Notes: generated by a model from the sequence alone, not told the origin. 64,000 bases of DNA from Halomonas chromatireducens (GCF_001545155.1 NZ_CP014226.1:26463-90462); one strand, 5' to 3'. Shown: positions 36,105 to 47,210, counted from the stretch's first letter. A program made the numbers and translations.

Positions 36105-36776
36105 ATGGCCGATTTTCGCACCCACCTCAGTGCCGCCGTGGGTGGCGGTGTTCTGCTGGCTGTCACCGGCTGGCAGAGTGGTCTCTGGACGCCGGCGGAA
36201 GCACTGCCGCTGGCAGCGCTGACTGCCTTCGGCGGTATCCTGCCCGATATCGATGCCGATCAATCCCATGCCGTTCGCCTGATTTTCAATACCATGGCCG
36301 TCCTGGCAGTGGTGATCGGAGTCCTGTTGCTGCACGCCCGGCTCGAGCCGGGGGCGCTGCTGATGGTCTGTGGAGGACTCTACGTCGGGGTGCGCCACGT
36401 GCTGAGCCCGATCTTCAAGCGCTTCTCCGTGCATCGCGGAATCTGGCATTCGCTGCTGGCCGCCGTGCTGTGCGGACTGGCGACCAGCGTGGCCGGCTAC
36501 CACTTCCTGGCCCAGGAGGGTAGGTTGGCCTGGGCTCAGGGCCTGGCGCTGGCGCTGGGCTATCTGATCCATCTCGCGCTGGACGAGCTCTATAGCGTGG
36601 ATCTCTCCGGGGCGCGACTAAAGCGCTCCTTCGGCACGGCGCTCAAGCTGTTCGACTACCGTGCTCCAGGCAACTCCCTTGTCATGTTGCTGATGGTGGC
36701 CGGCTTGGTGCCCTGGCTGCCGTCCTGGTCGGTATTGGGCGAGCTGGTCGCTCAGGGCTTGACCTTATGGCGGTAG
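36105..36776 (+). CDS. YdjM-like inner-membrane metal-dependent hydrolase
   Basis: Membrane protein of 223 residues of the YdjM/LexA-regulated, membrane-bound metal-dependent hydrolase family. Metal-binding candidates are the conserved 'MADFRTHL' at the N terminus, 'GGILPDIDADQSHAVR' (about residues 43-58), 'HRGIWHSLLA' (about 110-119) and 'GYLIHLALDELYSVDL' (about 148-163). Four to six transmembrane segments are predicted. A LexA-type box sits just upstream, suggesting induction by DNA damage. The 3' end overlaps the convergent dctD gene by 25 bp. Confidence 0.85.
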   Translation: MADFRTHLSAAVGGGVLLAVTGWQSGLWTPAEALPLAALTAFGGILPDIDADQSHAVRLIFNTMAVLAVVIGVLLLHARLEPGALLMVCGGLYVGVRHVLSPIFKRFSVHRGIWHSLLAAVLCGLATSVAGYHFLAQEGRLAWAQGLALALGYLIHLALDELYSVDLSGARLKRSFGTALKLFDYRAPGNSLVMLLMVAGLVPWLPSWSVLGELVAQGLTLWR

Positions 36777-38126
36777 TCTTCGGCCTTGAGGCCGTATTTC
36801 TTCAGCTTGTCGTAGAGAGTCTTGCGTGGCAGGCCCAGGTGTTCGCAGACCTCGTTGATGCGGCCTCGGTGGCTGGCCAGTGACTGGCTGATAAGACTCT
36901 TTTCGAACAGCTCTACCTGTTGCGGCAGGGCGAGATCGGCGCCGGTGGTCTCTACGCCTTCGAGCAGGTCGTCGAGGCGATAGTCGAAGGCCGAACCCAG
37001 CAGCACGTAGCGTTCGGCCAGGTTGCGTAGTTCGCGAACATTGCCCGGCCAGTCATGGGCCATCAGCGCCGAAATGCCGCGTGTGTCGAGGGGGGGCGCT
37101 TCCAGGCCGCTGCGATTGGCCGCGACCACAGCGAAGTGCTGGAAGAGCAAAGGGATGTCCTCACGACGATCCCGCAGCGGTGGAATCGGCAGGGTGACCA
37201 CATTGAGGCGGTAATAGAGGTCCTCGCGGAAGTGGCCCTCTTCGGCGGCGACCTTGAGGTCGACCTTGGTGGCGGCAATGACCCGGATATCCAACGGCAC
37301 CGGTTCATTGGCGCCCAGCCGTTCGACACAGCGCTCCTGCAGTACACGCAGCAGCTTGACCTGCAGCGCCAGGGGCATGGACTCGATCTCGTCGAGGAAG
37401 ACGGTGCCGCCGTTGGCATGTTCGAACTTGCCGATACGGCGCTCCACGGCGCCGGTGAATGCCCCCTTCTCGTGACCGAACAGTTCCGACTCGATGATGC
37501 TTTCCGGTACCGCCCCACAGTTGATGGCGACGAACGGGTGTCCGCCGCGTGGGCTGCGCTCATGGATGGCGCGAGCCACCAGGTCCTTGCCGGTACCGGT
37601 TTCGCCGAACAGCAGAACGTCTGTCTGGACCTGGCCGATACGCTGGATCATGGAGGCCAGGCGCTGGATGGCCAGGGTGCGCCCCACCAGGCGCGGGCCT
37701 GGAGCGGCCTGCTGCGCTTCCAGCTCGGCCTTGAGCCGGCGGTTCTCCAGGCTCAGGCGGCGCTTGTCGACGCCGCGGCGCACCATCTCCACCAGGCGCT
37801 CGCCGGCAAAGGGTTTTTCCAGGAAGTCCCAGGCGCCTTCCCGCATCGCCTCCACGGCGGTGGAAATGTCACCGTGGCCGGTGATCAGGATGACTGGCAG
37901 GTCGGGGTCGCGCAGGCGTACCTCTTTCAGCAGGGCCATGCCGTCCATCCCGGGCATGCGTATATCACTGACGATGACGCCGGGAAAATCGGGCATGAGC
38001 TTTTCCAGAGCGCTCTCCGCGCTGGAGTGAGGCTCGGGCAGGTAGCCGGCCAGCTCCAGGGTCTGGCCGGCTGTGATGCGCAAATGGGGTTCATCATCGA
38101 CGATCAGTACCGGTGCGGCCGCCGGG

Positions 38127-38134
<8 letters not shown>
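36752..38134 (-). CDS. dctD: C4-dicarboxylate response regulator DctD
   Basis: Sigma-54-dependent response regulator of 460 residues. The receiver domain has 'VLIVDDEPHLR' and the phospho-acceptor in 'VIVSDIRMPGMDGM' (about residue 53). The AAA+ domain has Walker A 'GETGTGKDL', the sigma-54 loop 'GAFTGAVE' and 'GTVFLDEIESMPL'. A Fis-type helix-turn-helix ends the protein ('INEVCEHLGLPRKTLYDKL'). Its start overlaps dctB by 8 bp. DctBD pairs normally switch on a C4-dicarboxylate transporter (DctA or DctPQM) from a sigma-54 promoter; none is adjacent, so the target lies elsewhere. Confidence 0.92.
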
Positions 38135-40052
<1,918 letters not shown>

Positions 40053-40064
40053 ACGGGAATGTCC

Positions 40065-40838
40065 TCAGCTCGGGATTTCGGGTAGTGCCTGGGCACGTCG
40101 CAGGGCCCGCTGGGCCCGAGTCTCGGCACGCTCCATTTCCAGCAACTCCTCCTCGACGAAGACCAGATGCTCATGGGCACGAGCTCGTGCGTCTTCGGCC
40201 CGGCCTTCGAGTATGGCATCCAGCAGGGCACGGTGCTGTTTCATCAGCAACGGACGAGATTGGGGTTTTTCGAACAGGTGGGCCAGGTTGTCGACGATGC
40301 TCTTTTCCAGCAGGTGAAAGATACCGCGAATGGTATGCAGCAGCAGCACATTGTGGCCCGCTTCCGCGATCGCCAGATGGAAGGCTGCATCGGCCTTGGC
40401 TTCAAGTGCCGGGTTGCGGCCAGCGAAACAGGCTTCCAGCTCGTCGAATCGCTTGATCAACATGGCCTTGTCGGCTGGCGTGGAGCGCAAGGCGGCATAG
40501 TAGGCCGATATGCCCTCCATGGCATCGCGAAATTCCAGCAGGTCCAGATGGAATTCCTGATGGCGGGAGAGCATGTCCAGGAGGGGGTCGCTGTAGCCGC
40601 TGTTGAGTTCGCGGGTCACGAAGGTGCCGCCACCCTGGCGGCTGGTCAAAAGTCCGCGAGTGGCCAGTTTCTGAATGGCCTCGCGCAGCGACGGGCGGGA
40701 GACACCGAAGCGCTCGGCGAGCTCCCGTTCCGGCGGGAGCCGCTGCCCCGGCTTGAGGCTACCCTCGAGAATCATGGCTTCGAGACGTTCGGTGATAACA
40801 TCGGCCAGTTTGGGTTGGCGAACGGTATGGTAGGACAT
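40065..40838 (-). CDS. GntR/FadR-family regulator, LldR-like
   Basis: Transcription factor of 257 residues. The N-terminal winged helix-turn-helix includes 'LPPERELAERFGVSRPSLRE' and 'GLLTSRQGGGTFVT'. The C-terminal FCD ligand-binding domain has histidines in 'AFHLAIAEAGHN' and 'MKQHRALLDAI', which usually hold a metal and a carboxylate ligand. It diverges from the lactate operon, and matching TTGGT-N-ACCAA-type palindromes lie at both promoters, so it most likely represses lutABC-dld until lactate is present and represses itself. PdhR or GlcC types are alternatives. 'AGGAAAACC' precedes the ATG. Confidence 0.88.
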   Translation of the reverse strand: MSYHTVRQPKLADVITERLEAMILEGSLKPGQRLPPERELAERFGVSRPSLREAIQKLATRGLLTSRQGGGTFVTRELNSGYSDPLLDMLSRHQEFHLDLLEFRDAMEGISAYYAALRSTPADKAMLIKRFDELEACFAGRNPALEAKADAAFHLAIAEAGHNVLLLHTIRGIFHLLEKSIVDNLAHLFEKPQSRPLLMKQHRALLDAILEGRAEDARARAHEHLVFVEEELLEMERAETRAQRALRRAQALPEIPS

Positions 40839-40864
40839 GCAGGTTTTCCTGGCGGGCGACTATA

Positions 40865-40879
40865 ATTGGTCTGACCAAT
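40865..40879. promoter_or_regulatory. LldR-type operator at the regulator's own promoter
   Basis: 'ATTGGTCTGACCAAT' is a perfect 15-bp palindrome matching the TTGGT/ACCAA half-sites of LldR, PdhR and related FCD regulators. It is 27 bp upstream of the regulator start codon, so it should give autorepression. Confidence 0.65.
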
Positions 40880-41015
40880 ATTGGCCCGATTGACGCTACG
40901 ATGCAATCAGAATAAGGCACAGAAATCTGGCTAACTATCATAGGCTTGCTGTAGTTGAATTAATTACATCGACCAAAGTATAGTCTTTTCGGCACGGCAA
41001 AACGTGGCGTGTCGT

Positions 41016-41044
41016 TTGACACTGTGTATGCCGAGCCCTAATGT
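41016..41044 (+). promoter_or_regulatory. Sigma-70 promoter of the lactate operon
   Basis: 'TTGACA' and 'TAATGT' are separated by exactly 17 bp. The predicted start of transcription is near 41051, just before the large operator palindrome. Confidence 0.7.
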
Positions 41045-41053
41045 GCCTTTTTC

Positions 41054-41090
41054 TCACTCGGTAAATTGGTATTACCAATTTACCGAGTGA
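41054..41090. promoter_or_regulatory. 37-bp perfect palindromic operator of the lactate operon
   Basis: Two perfect 18-bp arms ('TCACTCGGTAAATTGGTA' and its complement) surround one central base. The core 'AATTGGTATTACCAATT' matches the operator type used by LldR/PdhR-like repressors. It lies immediately downstream of the promoter, at about +4 to +40, where a bound repressor would block RNA polymerase. Confidence 0.75.
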
Positions 41091-41212
41091 AGAGAAGCAA
41101 AGCAAACTCTGTGCGAAGTTTCGACGTCATCCAAAGACAATAAACAGTTGTGTGACACAGCAATTCCTACCGCAGTCCGCAGCATGGCGCGGGCCGACCG
41201 TGAGGGCACCTC

Positions 41213-41968
41213 ATGACGCCAGTCAAGCTCTATCCCCCCAAGTCAGAAAAGGTCTACTTCTTCGGCACCTGTCTCGTCGATATGTTCTACCCCGAAGCGG
41301 GTCTGGATGGCATTCGGCTGCTGGAGCGCGAAGGCATCGAGGTACTCTTTCCCGAAGACCAGACCTGCTGCGGACAGCCGGCCTATACCTCCGGCTACCA
41401 GAGCGAGGCTCGTGCCGTGGCGGCGGCACAGCTCAAGTTATTCCCGGAGCCCTGGCCGATCATCGTTCCTTCGGGATCCTGCGGTGGCATGATGCGGACC
41501 CATTATTCGCAGCTGTTTGCCGGCACCGATCAGGAGTCACTGGCCGGTGAGGTCGCGAGCCGGGTGTATGAGCTCACGGAATACCTGGTTCATGTCTGCC
41601 ATCTCCAGCTCGACGATCGTGGTCGGGCTGAAACGGTGGCGATGCATACTTCCTGCAGTGCGCGACGAGAGATGGGGCTGGCCGAGACAGGACCGATGCT
41701 GCTGGCCAGGCTTGGCCAGGTCAAGCTGGTGGAGCAGGAGCGGGCTGCCGAATGCTGTGGTTTCGGCGGTACCTTTGCCGTTCGTCACCCCGAAGTCTCT
41801 GCCGCCATGGTGGAAGACAAGGTCCAGGCCATCGAAGCGACGGGCGCCAGCCACTTCGTCTCGTCCGACTGCGGCTGCCTGATGAACATCAACGGCCGCT
41901 TCGAACACCAGAAGAAGGCGATCCAGGGCGAGCATATCGCCAGCTACCTGTGGCGGAGAACCTCATGA
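41213..41968 (+). CDS. lutA: L-lactate utilisation protein LutA
   Basis: Cysteine-rich (CCG-domain) subunit of the LutABC L-lactate oxidation complex, 251 residues. Two CCG-type repeats are visible: 'QTCCGQPAYTSGY' with 'PSGSCGGMMRTHY', and 'AECCGFGGTFAVRHPEVS' with 'SSDCGCLMNI'. These cysteines bind an unusual iron-sulphur cluster. The complex delivers electrons from lactate to the respiratory chain. The ATG is preceded by 'GAGGGCACC'. The stop overlaps the lutB start by four bases (ATGA). It is the first gene of the lutABC-dld operon. Confidence 0.93.
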   Translation: MTPVKLYPPKSEKVYFFGTCLVDMFYPEAGLDGIRLLEREGIEVLFPEDQTCCGQPAYTSGYQSEARAVAAAQLKLFPEPWPIIVPSGSCGGMMRTHYSQLFAGTDQESLAGEVASRVYELTEYLVHVCHLQLDDRGRAETVAMHTSCSARREMGLAETGPMLLARLGQVKLVEQERAAECCGFGGTFAVRHPEVSAAMVEDKVQAIEATGASHFVSSDCGCLMNINGRFEHQKKAIQGEHIASYLWRRTS

Positions 41969-43395
41969 CTGTCGAGACCTATACGCCGCGGGCCTTTCAC
42001 CGCCAGGCCCATGATGCCCTGGGCAACCCGCAGATCCGCTCCAACTTTCGCCGAGCCATGGATGGCCTGATGACCAAGCGTCGCGATGTCTTCAGCGACT
42101 GGGACCTGGAGACCCTGCGCGAGCTGGGCGCCAACATTCGCCTGCGGGCACTGGCCAGGCTGCCCGACCTGCTGGAGCAACTGGAAGCGAACTGCGAGGC
42201 CAACGGTATCCGGGTTCACTGGGCGGAAGATGGCGAGGAGGCATGCCGGATCATTCGTGAGCTGTGTGAATCGCATGGCGCGAAATCGGTCATCAAGGGC
42301 AAGTCGATGGTCTCCGAGGAGATGCACCTCAATGCCCACCTGGAGGCGGCCGGCATCGAGGCCCTCGAGTCGGACCTCGGCGAGTACCTGGTACAGCTCA
42401 ACGAGCAGACACCCTCGCATATCATCATGCCGGCGATCCATCTCAATACCGACGAGATCTCCGACATCATGCACGATAAGACGGGGACCGACCGCACCCG
42501 TGATGTCGACTACATGACCGCTGCCGCCAGGGCCCAGTTGCGTGAGCGCTTCATGAATGCCGACGTGGGTGTCTCGGGAGTCAACTTCGCCGTGGCCGAG
42601 ACGGGAACTCTCTGCCTGGTGGAGAACGAGGGCAATGGCCGCATGACCACCACGGTGCCCCCGGTTCATATTGCCGTGACGGGCATAGAGAAAGTGGTCG
42701 AGCACCTGCGCGATGTGCCGCCGCTCTATGCCCTGCTGACTCGCTCGGCCACCGGCCAGCATGTCACCACCTACTTCAACATGATCTCGGGTCCGCGCAA
42801 GGCGGGGGAGCATGATGGCCCCCGGGAAGTCCACCTGGTGCTGGTCGACAGCGGACGCTCCCGCATCTATCAGGACGATGAGCTGCTCGATACCCTGCGC
42901 TGCATCCGCTGTGGCGCCTGCATGAACCACTGCCCGGTCTATACCCGCGTTGGTGGTCATAGCTACGGCACCACCTACCCCGGTCCCATCGGCAGCATCC
43001 TGATGCCCCACATGCTGGGGCTCGAGGAAACCAAGGACCTGCCGACAGCATCGAGCCTGTGCGGTGCCTGCGGCGAGGTCTGCCCGGTCAAGATCCCGAT
43101 TCCCGACCTGCTGGTGCGCCTGCGCCGCGAGGCGGTGGGAGAAGGGCGTGGCAACGTTCACGGCGCCGGGGTAAAGCGCACGAAGAAAGAGGTGGCTGCC
43201 TGGAAAACCTGGCAGTGGTTGGCGACCCATCCCTCGGCCTGGCGGGGAAGCTTGACGATGGCTGGGAAGCTGCGCGCCTTGACACCATCGAAGCTGGGAC
43301 CCTGGACGCAATACCGCACCGCGCCAAAGCTGGCAAAGCGCTCGTTGCATGCGCTGGTCAAGTCGCACCGCCGGGAAGGGGAGGGTGAGTCATGA
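41965..43395 (+). CDS. lutB: L-lactate utilisation protein LutB
   Basis: Iron-sulphur subunit of the LutABC complex, 476 residues. The N-terminal LUD domain includes 'VIKGKSMVSEEMHLNAHLEA' and 'GVSGVNFAVAETGTL'. Two 4Fe-4S clusters are bound by 'CIRCGACMNHCPVY' (about residues 313-326) and 'LCGACGEVCPVKIPI' (about 365-379). The start was set at 'MTVETYTPRAFHRQ', which forms an ATGA overlap with lutA; the frame is open further upstream but runs inside lutA. Confidence 0.94.
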   Translation: MTVETYTPRAFHRQAHDALGNPQIRSNFRRAMDGLMTKRRDVFSDWDLETLRELGANIRLRALARLPDLLEQLEANCEANGIRVHWAEDGEEACRIIRELCESHGAKSVIKGKSMVSEEMHLNAHLEAAGIEALESDLGEYLVQLNEQTPSHIIMPAIHLNTDEISDIMHDKTGTDRTRDVDYMTAAARAQLRERFMNADVGVSGVNFAVAETGTLCLVENEGNGRMTTTVPPVHIAVTGIEKVVEHLRDVPPLYALLTRSATGQHVTTYFNMISGPRKAGEHDGPREVHLVLVDSGRSRIYQDDELLDTLRCIRCGACMNHCPVYTRVGGHSYGTTYPGPIGSILMPHMLGLEETKDLPTASSLCGACGEVCPVKIPIPDLLVRLRREAVGEGRGNVHGAGVKRTKKEVAAWKTWQWLATHPSAWRGSLTMAGKLRALTPSKLGPWTQYRTAPKLAKRSLHALVKSHRREGEGES

Positions 43396-44060
43396 GCGCC
43401 CGCGATAACATTCTCAAGCGCCTGCGTGAGCGCACCGATGGCCCGCTCACGGCACCTGACAGCGATTTTGGCGTAGTGACTGGACGTGGCTGGAGTGCCG
43501 AAGAGCGTCTCGAGCGCTTCGAACGCTGGATCAGCTCCGTGCATGGGGAGGTGCTCCATACCACCCGTGACAGCTGGACAACCGATCTGGTGGCACTGCT
43601 GCAAGCCAAGGGCATTCGCCGTCTCGCCCTGGGACGTGAGCATCCGGTTGCCGCCGAGGCGCGAGCCGCCCTGGCCGAAGGGGAGGTGACCCTGATCGAC
43701 GCCGATCGTGACGTAGAGGAGTGGCAGCTGGAGCAGTTTGAGACCACAGACGCCGGCCTGACCTCCACTCGTGGCGGCATCGCCGAGACCGGCAGCCTCT
43801 GGCTGTGGCCCACCCCGGATGAGCCCCGCCTGATCAGCCTGGTGCCGCCAATACACATCGCCGTGCTGGATGCCGACACTATCGAGGACACTTTCTTCGA
43901 CGTGATCGAGGCCCATGGCTGGGCCGGCGGCATGCCCACCAATGCCCTGCTTGTCTCTGGCCCGAGCAAGACCGCCGACATCGAGCAGACCCTGGCCTAC
44001 GGGGTCCACGGCCCCCGTGAGTTGATCGTGCTTGTACGCCATGCCGAGGAGCGCCCATGA
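43392..44060 (+). CDS. lutC: L-lactate utilisation protein LutC
   Basis: LUD-domain subunit of the LutABC complex, 222 residues. It lacks cysteine clusters but shows the family pattern 'TDAGLTSTRGGIAETGSLWL' (about residues 117-136) and 'VLDADTIEDTFFDVI'. The C terminus 'GPSKTADIEQTLAYGVHGPR' is highly characteristic. Starts and ends in ATGA overlaps with lutB and the dehydrogenase gene, so all four operon genes are coupled in translation. Confidence 0.93.
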   Translation: MSARDNILKRLRERTDGPLTAPDSDFGVVTGRGWSAEERLERFERWISSVHGEVLHTTRDSWTTDLVALLQAKGIRRLALGREHPVAAEARAALAEGEVTLIDADRDVEEWQLEQFETTDAGLTSTRGGIAETGSLWLWPTPDEPRLISLVPPIHIAVLDADTIEDTFFDVIEAHGWAGGMPTNALLVSGPSKTADIEQTLAYGVHGPRELIVLVRHAEERP

Positions 44061-46930
44061 CGCCTGCAACCCCTGACCCGGCCACGCCCGAGGCCTGGCA
44101 TGATCTGAAGAGCGAGCTGCTCGAGATCATGCCCGCCGAGCGGCTGATCGATGATCCGCTGCGCACCTTAGCCTACGGCACCGATGCCAGCTTCTACCGT
44201 CTGATTCCCAAACTGATCGTGCGCCCCGAGAGCGAGGACGAGCTGATGGCAGTGCTGGCGGCGTGTCGTTCCCGCCGGCTGCCGGTGACCTTCCGTGCCG
44301 CCGGCACCTCGCTTTCCGGCCAGGCGGTTACCGACTCCGTGCTGATCCAGATGGGTCAGGGCTGGCGCGGCCATGAGATCCTCGAGGGTGGGCAGGCGAT
44401 CCGCCTGCAGCCCGGGGTGATCGGCGCCCGGGCCAACCAGGTTCTGGCCCCTTTCGGCCGTAAAATCGGCCCCGACCCGGCTTCCATCGGCAGCTGCATG
44501 ATCGGCGGTATCGCGGCCAACAATGCCTCGGGCATGTGCTGCGGTACGGCACAGAACAGCTATCGTACGGTACGCGATATCCGCGTGATCCTGGCCGACG
44601 GCACCCGGCTGGACACCGCCGACCCGGCCAGCCGTGAGGCGTTTCGGCGTAGCCATGCCGAGCTCGTCGAAGGGCTTGAGCGGCTCTCCGCCGAGACCCG
44701 GGCCAATGCGCCCCTGGCCGAGAAGATACGTCACAAGTACCGGCTCAAGAATACGACCGGCTATGCGCTCAATAGCCTGGTCGACTTCACCGACGGTATC
44801 GAGATCCTCAAGCATCTGATGATCGGCTCCGAAGGGACGCTGGGCTTCATCAGCACCATCACCTATGACACCGTGGTGGATGAGCCGCTGAAGGCCGCGG
44901 CTCTGCTCTTCCTGCCGGATATGGCCACCACCTGCCGGGCGACCATCGCCCTCAAGCCGGCACCGGTTTCCGCGGTGGAGCTGATGGACCGCGCCGCGCT
45001 GCGCTCGGTGGAGCGCAAGCCGGGAATGCCAGAGGTGCTGAAGACGCTGCCGGAAGGAGCGGCGGCGCTGCTGATCGATGTACGCGGCAATGACGAGGGC
45101 GAACTCGAAGCGCGGCTTCAGGCGGTGCACGACATCTTTGAGGGCATTCACACCCTGGAGCCCGTTACCTTCACCCGCGACAAGGGTATCTACGAGCTCT
45201 ACTGGAAGATTCGCAAGGGCCTCTTTCCCGCGGTGGGCGCGGTGCGTGACATCGGCACGACGGTGATCATCGAGGACGTGGCCTTCCCCATCGAGCGCCT
45301 CGACGAAGGCGTTCAGGCGCTGACCGATGCCTTCCATCGCCATGGCTATCCGGAGGCCATCCTCTTTGGTCACGCCCTGGAAGGAAACCTGCACTTCGTA
45401 TTCCCCCAGGGTTTCGAGAAGCCCGGCGAGGTAGAGCGCTACCAGGCTCTGATGGACGAAGTGGCGCAGCTGGTCGGCGTCGAGTACGGCGGCTCGCTCA
45501 AGGCCGAGCATGGCACCGGACGCAACATGGCGCCCTATGTCGAGCTGGAGTGGGGGCCCGAAGCCTACGCCCTGATGTGGCAGATCAAGGCGCTGTTCGA
45601 CCCAGAGAATCTGCTCAATCCCGAGGTCATCCTCAGCCGCAACCCGACATTGCACCTGGAGAACCTCAAGCCGTTGCCGGCGGCCCATGACATCATCGAC
45701 AAGTGCATCGAGTGCGGTTTCTGCGAGCACGTCTGCCCGTCGAAGGACCTGACCCTCACGCCGCGCCAGCGCATCGTCATTGCCCGTGAGATGGCAAGGC
45801 TCGAGGCGCTGGGCGATGCCATCGACGGGGAGGATGCCGAACGGCTGGCCACCTTGCGCCGCGACTATCGCTACGCCGGCGACGAGACCTGTGCCGTCGA
45901 CGGCCTCTGCGCCACCCAGTGTCCGGTGGGTATCAATACCGGTGAGCTGATCCGGGAGATGCGTCATGAGCGACTGGCGAAGCATGCCGATCTGTCGCGG
46001 CGGGTGGGGCGCCACTTCTCCGGGGTGACGCGTGTTGCCCGGGGCGCGCTGAACATGGCAGGCGTTGGCCGTGCGGTGCTGGGCGAGAAGGGACTCTCCC
46101 GCGTCAGCGGTACGATAACGAAGGTCAGTGGCAACCGAGTGCCCCAGTGGGTGCCCACCCTGCCCAAGGCGGCACCGATACGTGTACTCAAGCAGCGTTC
46201 ACCCGCTGATGGGTCAAAGGACAAGGTGGTCTACCTGCCCTCCTGTGCGACTCGAGTGTTCGGCGCCACCCATGGCGATGCCGAGAGCCGCTCGATCATG
46301 GAGATAACCCTGTCGCTGCTGGAGCGGGCGGGTTTCGAGGTGATACTGCCCGAGATGACGGGCCATCTCTGCTGCGGCATGGCGTTTCACTCCAAGGGGC
46401 AATTCGACGAGGCGACCCACAAGGCCCGTGAACTCAATCGCGAGTTGCTGGTGGCCAGCCAGAACGGTCGCTATCCGATCATCAGCGACACCAGCCCCTG
46501 TGTGCTGCATATGCAATCACGCCTGGATGAGCGTCTGTCAGTGCAGGAGCCGGTTGCCTTCGCCCATGACCACCTCTTGCCACGGCTCGAGCTCACACCC
46601 CTGGATGAGCGCGTCGCGGTACATGTCACCTGCTCCAGTACTCATATGGGGCTTGGCGAGCGCATGGTGGCGCTGGCCAGGGCCTGTGCCCGTGAGGTGG
46701 TGGTGCCGGCGGAGATCACCTGCTGCGGCTTCGCCGGTGATAAGGGACTTTCCACGCCGGAGCTCAATGCCTCGGCGCTGAAGGGGCTGGCCGCCCAGGT
46801 GGCAGATTGCGATGCGGGCTACTCGAATTCCAAGACCTGTGAGATCGGGCTGGCGCTGCATGGAGGGATCCCCTATCGTTCGATCCTGTCGCTGCTTGAC
46901 CGGGCAAGCCGGCAGCAAGCGGCGAGCTGA
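44057..46930 (+). CDS. dld: FAD/Fe-S D-lactate dehydrogenase (Dld-II type)
   Basis: Large flavoprotein of 957 residues that probably oxidises D-lactate and passes electrons to quinone. Domain order: FAD-binding PCMH domain with 'FRAAGTSLSGQAVTDSVL' and 'SCMIGGIAANNASGM' (about residues 75-180), FAD-oxidase C-terminal domain with 'LFGHALEGNLHFVF' (histidine of the active site, about 433-446), then two 4Fe-4S motifs 'CIECGFCEHVCPS' and 'CAVDGLCATQCPVG', then CCG-type cysteines ('HLCCGMAFHSKG', 'ITCCGFAGDKG'). It resembles the Shewanella Dld-II and Pseudomonas Dld. Being in one operon with lutABC lets the cell use both lactate enantiomers. No lactate permease gene is adjacent. Confidence 0.92.
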   Translation: MTPATPDPATPEAWHDLKSELLEIMPAERLIDDPLRTLAYGTDASFYRLIPKLIVRPESEDELMAVLAACRSRRLPVTFRAAGTSLSGQAVTDSVLIQMGQGWRGHEILEGGQAIRLQPGVIGARANQVLAPFGRKIGPDPASIGSCMIGGIAANNASGMCCGTAQNSYRTVRDIRVILADGTRLDTADPASREAFRRSHAELVEGLERLSAETRANAPLAEKIRHKYRLKNTTGYALNSLVDFTDGIEILKHLMIGSEGTLGFISTITYDTVVDEPLKAAALLFLPDMATTCRATIALKPAPVSAVELMDRAALRSVERKPGMPEVLKTLPEGAAALLIDVRGNDEGELEARLQAVHDIFEGIHTLEPVTFTRDKGIYELYWKIRKGLFPAVGAVRDIGTTVIIEDVAFPIERLDEGVQALTDAFHRHGYPEAILFGHALEGNLHFVFPQGFEKPGEVERYQALMDEVAQLVGVEYGGSLKAEHGTGRNMAPYVELEWGPEAYALMWQIKALFDPENLLNPEVILSRNPTLHLENLKPLPAAHDIIDKCIECGFCEHVCPSKDLTLTPRQRIVIAREMARLEALGDAIDGEDAERLATLRRDYRYAGDETCAVDGLCATQCPVGINTGELIREMRHERLAKHADLSRRVGRHFSGVTRVARGALNMAGVGRAVLGEKGLSRVSGTITKVSGNRVPQWVPTLPKAAPIRVLKQRSPADGSKDKVVYLPSCATRVFGATHGDAESRSIMEITLSLLERAGFEVILPEMTGHLCCGMAFHSKGQFDEATHKARELNRELLVASQNGRYPIISDTSPCVLHMQSRLDERLSVQEPVAFAHDHLLPRLELTPLDERVAVHVTCSSTHMGLGERMVALARACAREVVVPAEITCCGFAGDKGLSTPELNASALKGLAAQVADCDAGYSNSKTCEIGLALHGGIPYRSILSLLDRASRQQAAS

Positions 46931-47147
46931 GAGCGTCCACATGTCCACAGCCACTCGCCCGAAACCGCCTGTGGGCGGGCGCTTCGGGCGGGCGGTGAAA
47001 TTTTCTGACAAAAGTCCTTGCGGCCGCGGCCCCCAGCCCGTAAAGTACGCATCCGCTGCCGGCAACGGGCAAACGTTACCGGCGGTGGAAGTGGAGAAAG
47101 TGCTTGTTTCTGTTTGGTTTTTCCGGGTCGGCTGATGAGATTCGCGA

Positions 47148-47175
47148 TTGACAGAAGCGCCGGAGACGGTAGAAT
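47148..47175 (+). promoter_or_regulatory. Near-consensus orphan sigma-70 promoter
   Basis: 'TTGACA' and 'TAGAAT' are 16 bp apart and a GC-rich discriminator follows. No intact gene lies downstream; the next feature is a broken GGDEF fragment 40 bp later. Confidence 0.6.
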
Positions 47176-47210
47176 GCACGCCACGCTGAAGGCAGCCGGC
47201 AAGAGCGGCG

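Larger units (their letters stand above)
40839..41212. other. 374-bp divergent control region, LldR-like gene and lut operon
   Basis: This gap contains two operator palindromes and one near-consensus sigma-70 promoter (listed separately). The 120 bp between the second operator and lutA is AT-rich leader with no gene. Confidence 0.7.

Noticed and set aside
44168..46015. 615-codon open frame on the minus strand inside dld
   Set aside because: Antisense shadow of a well-supported flavoprotein gene; composition is His/Gln/Gly-rich, as in such artefacts.
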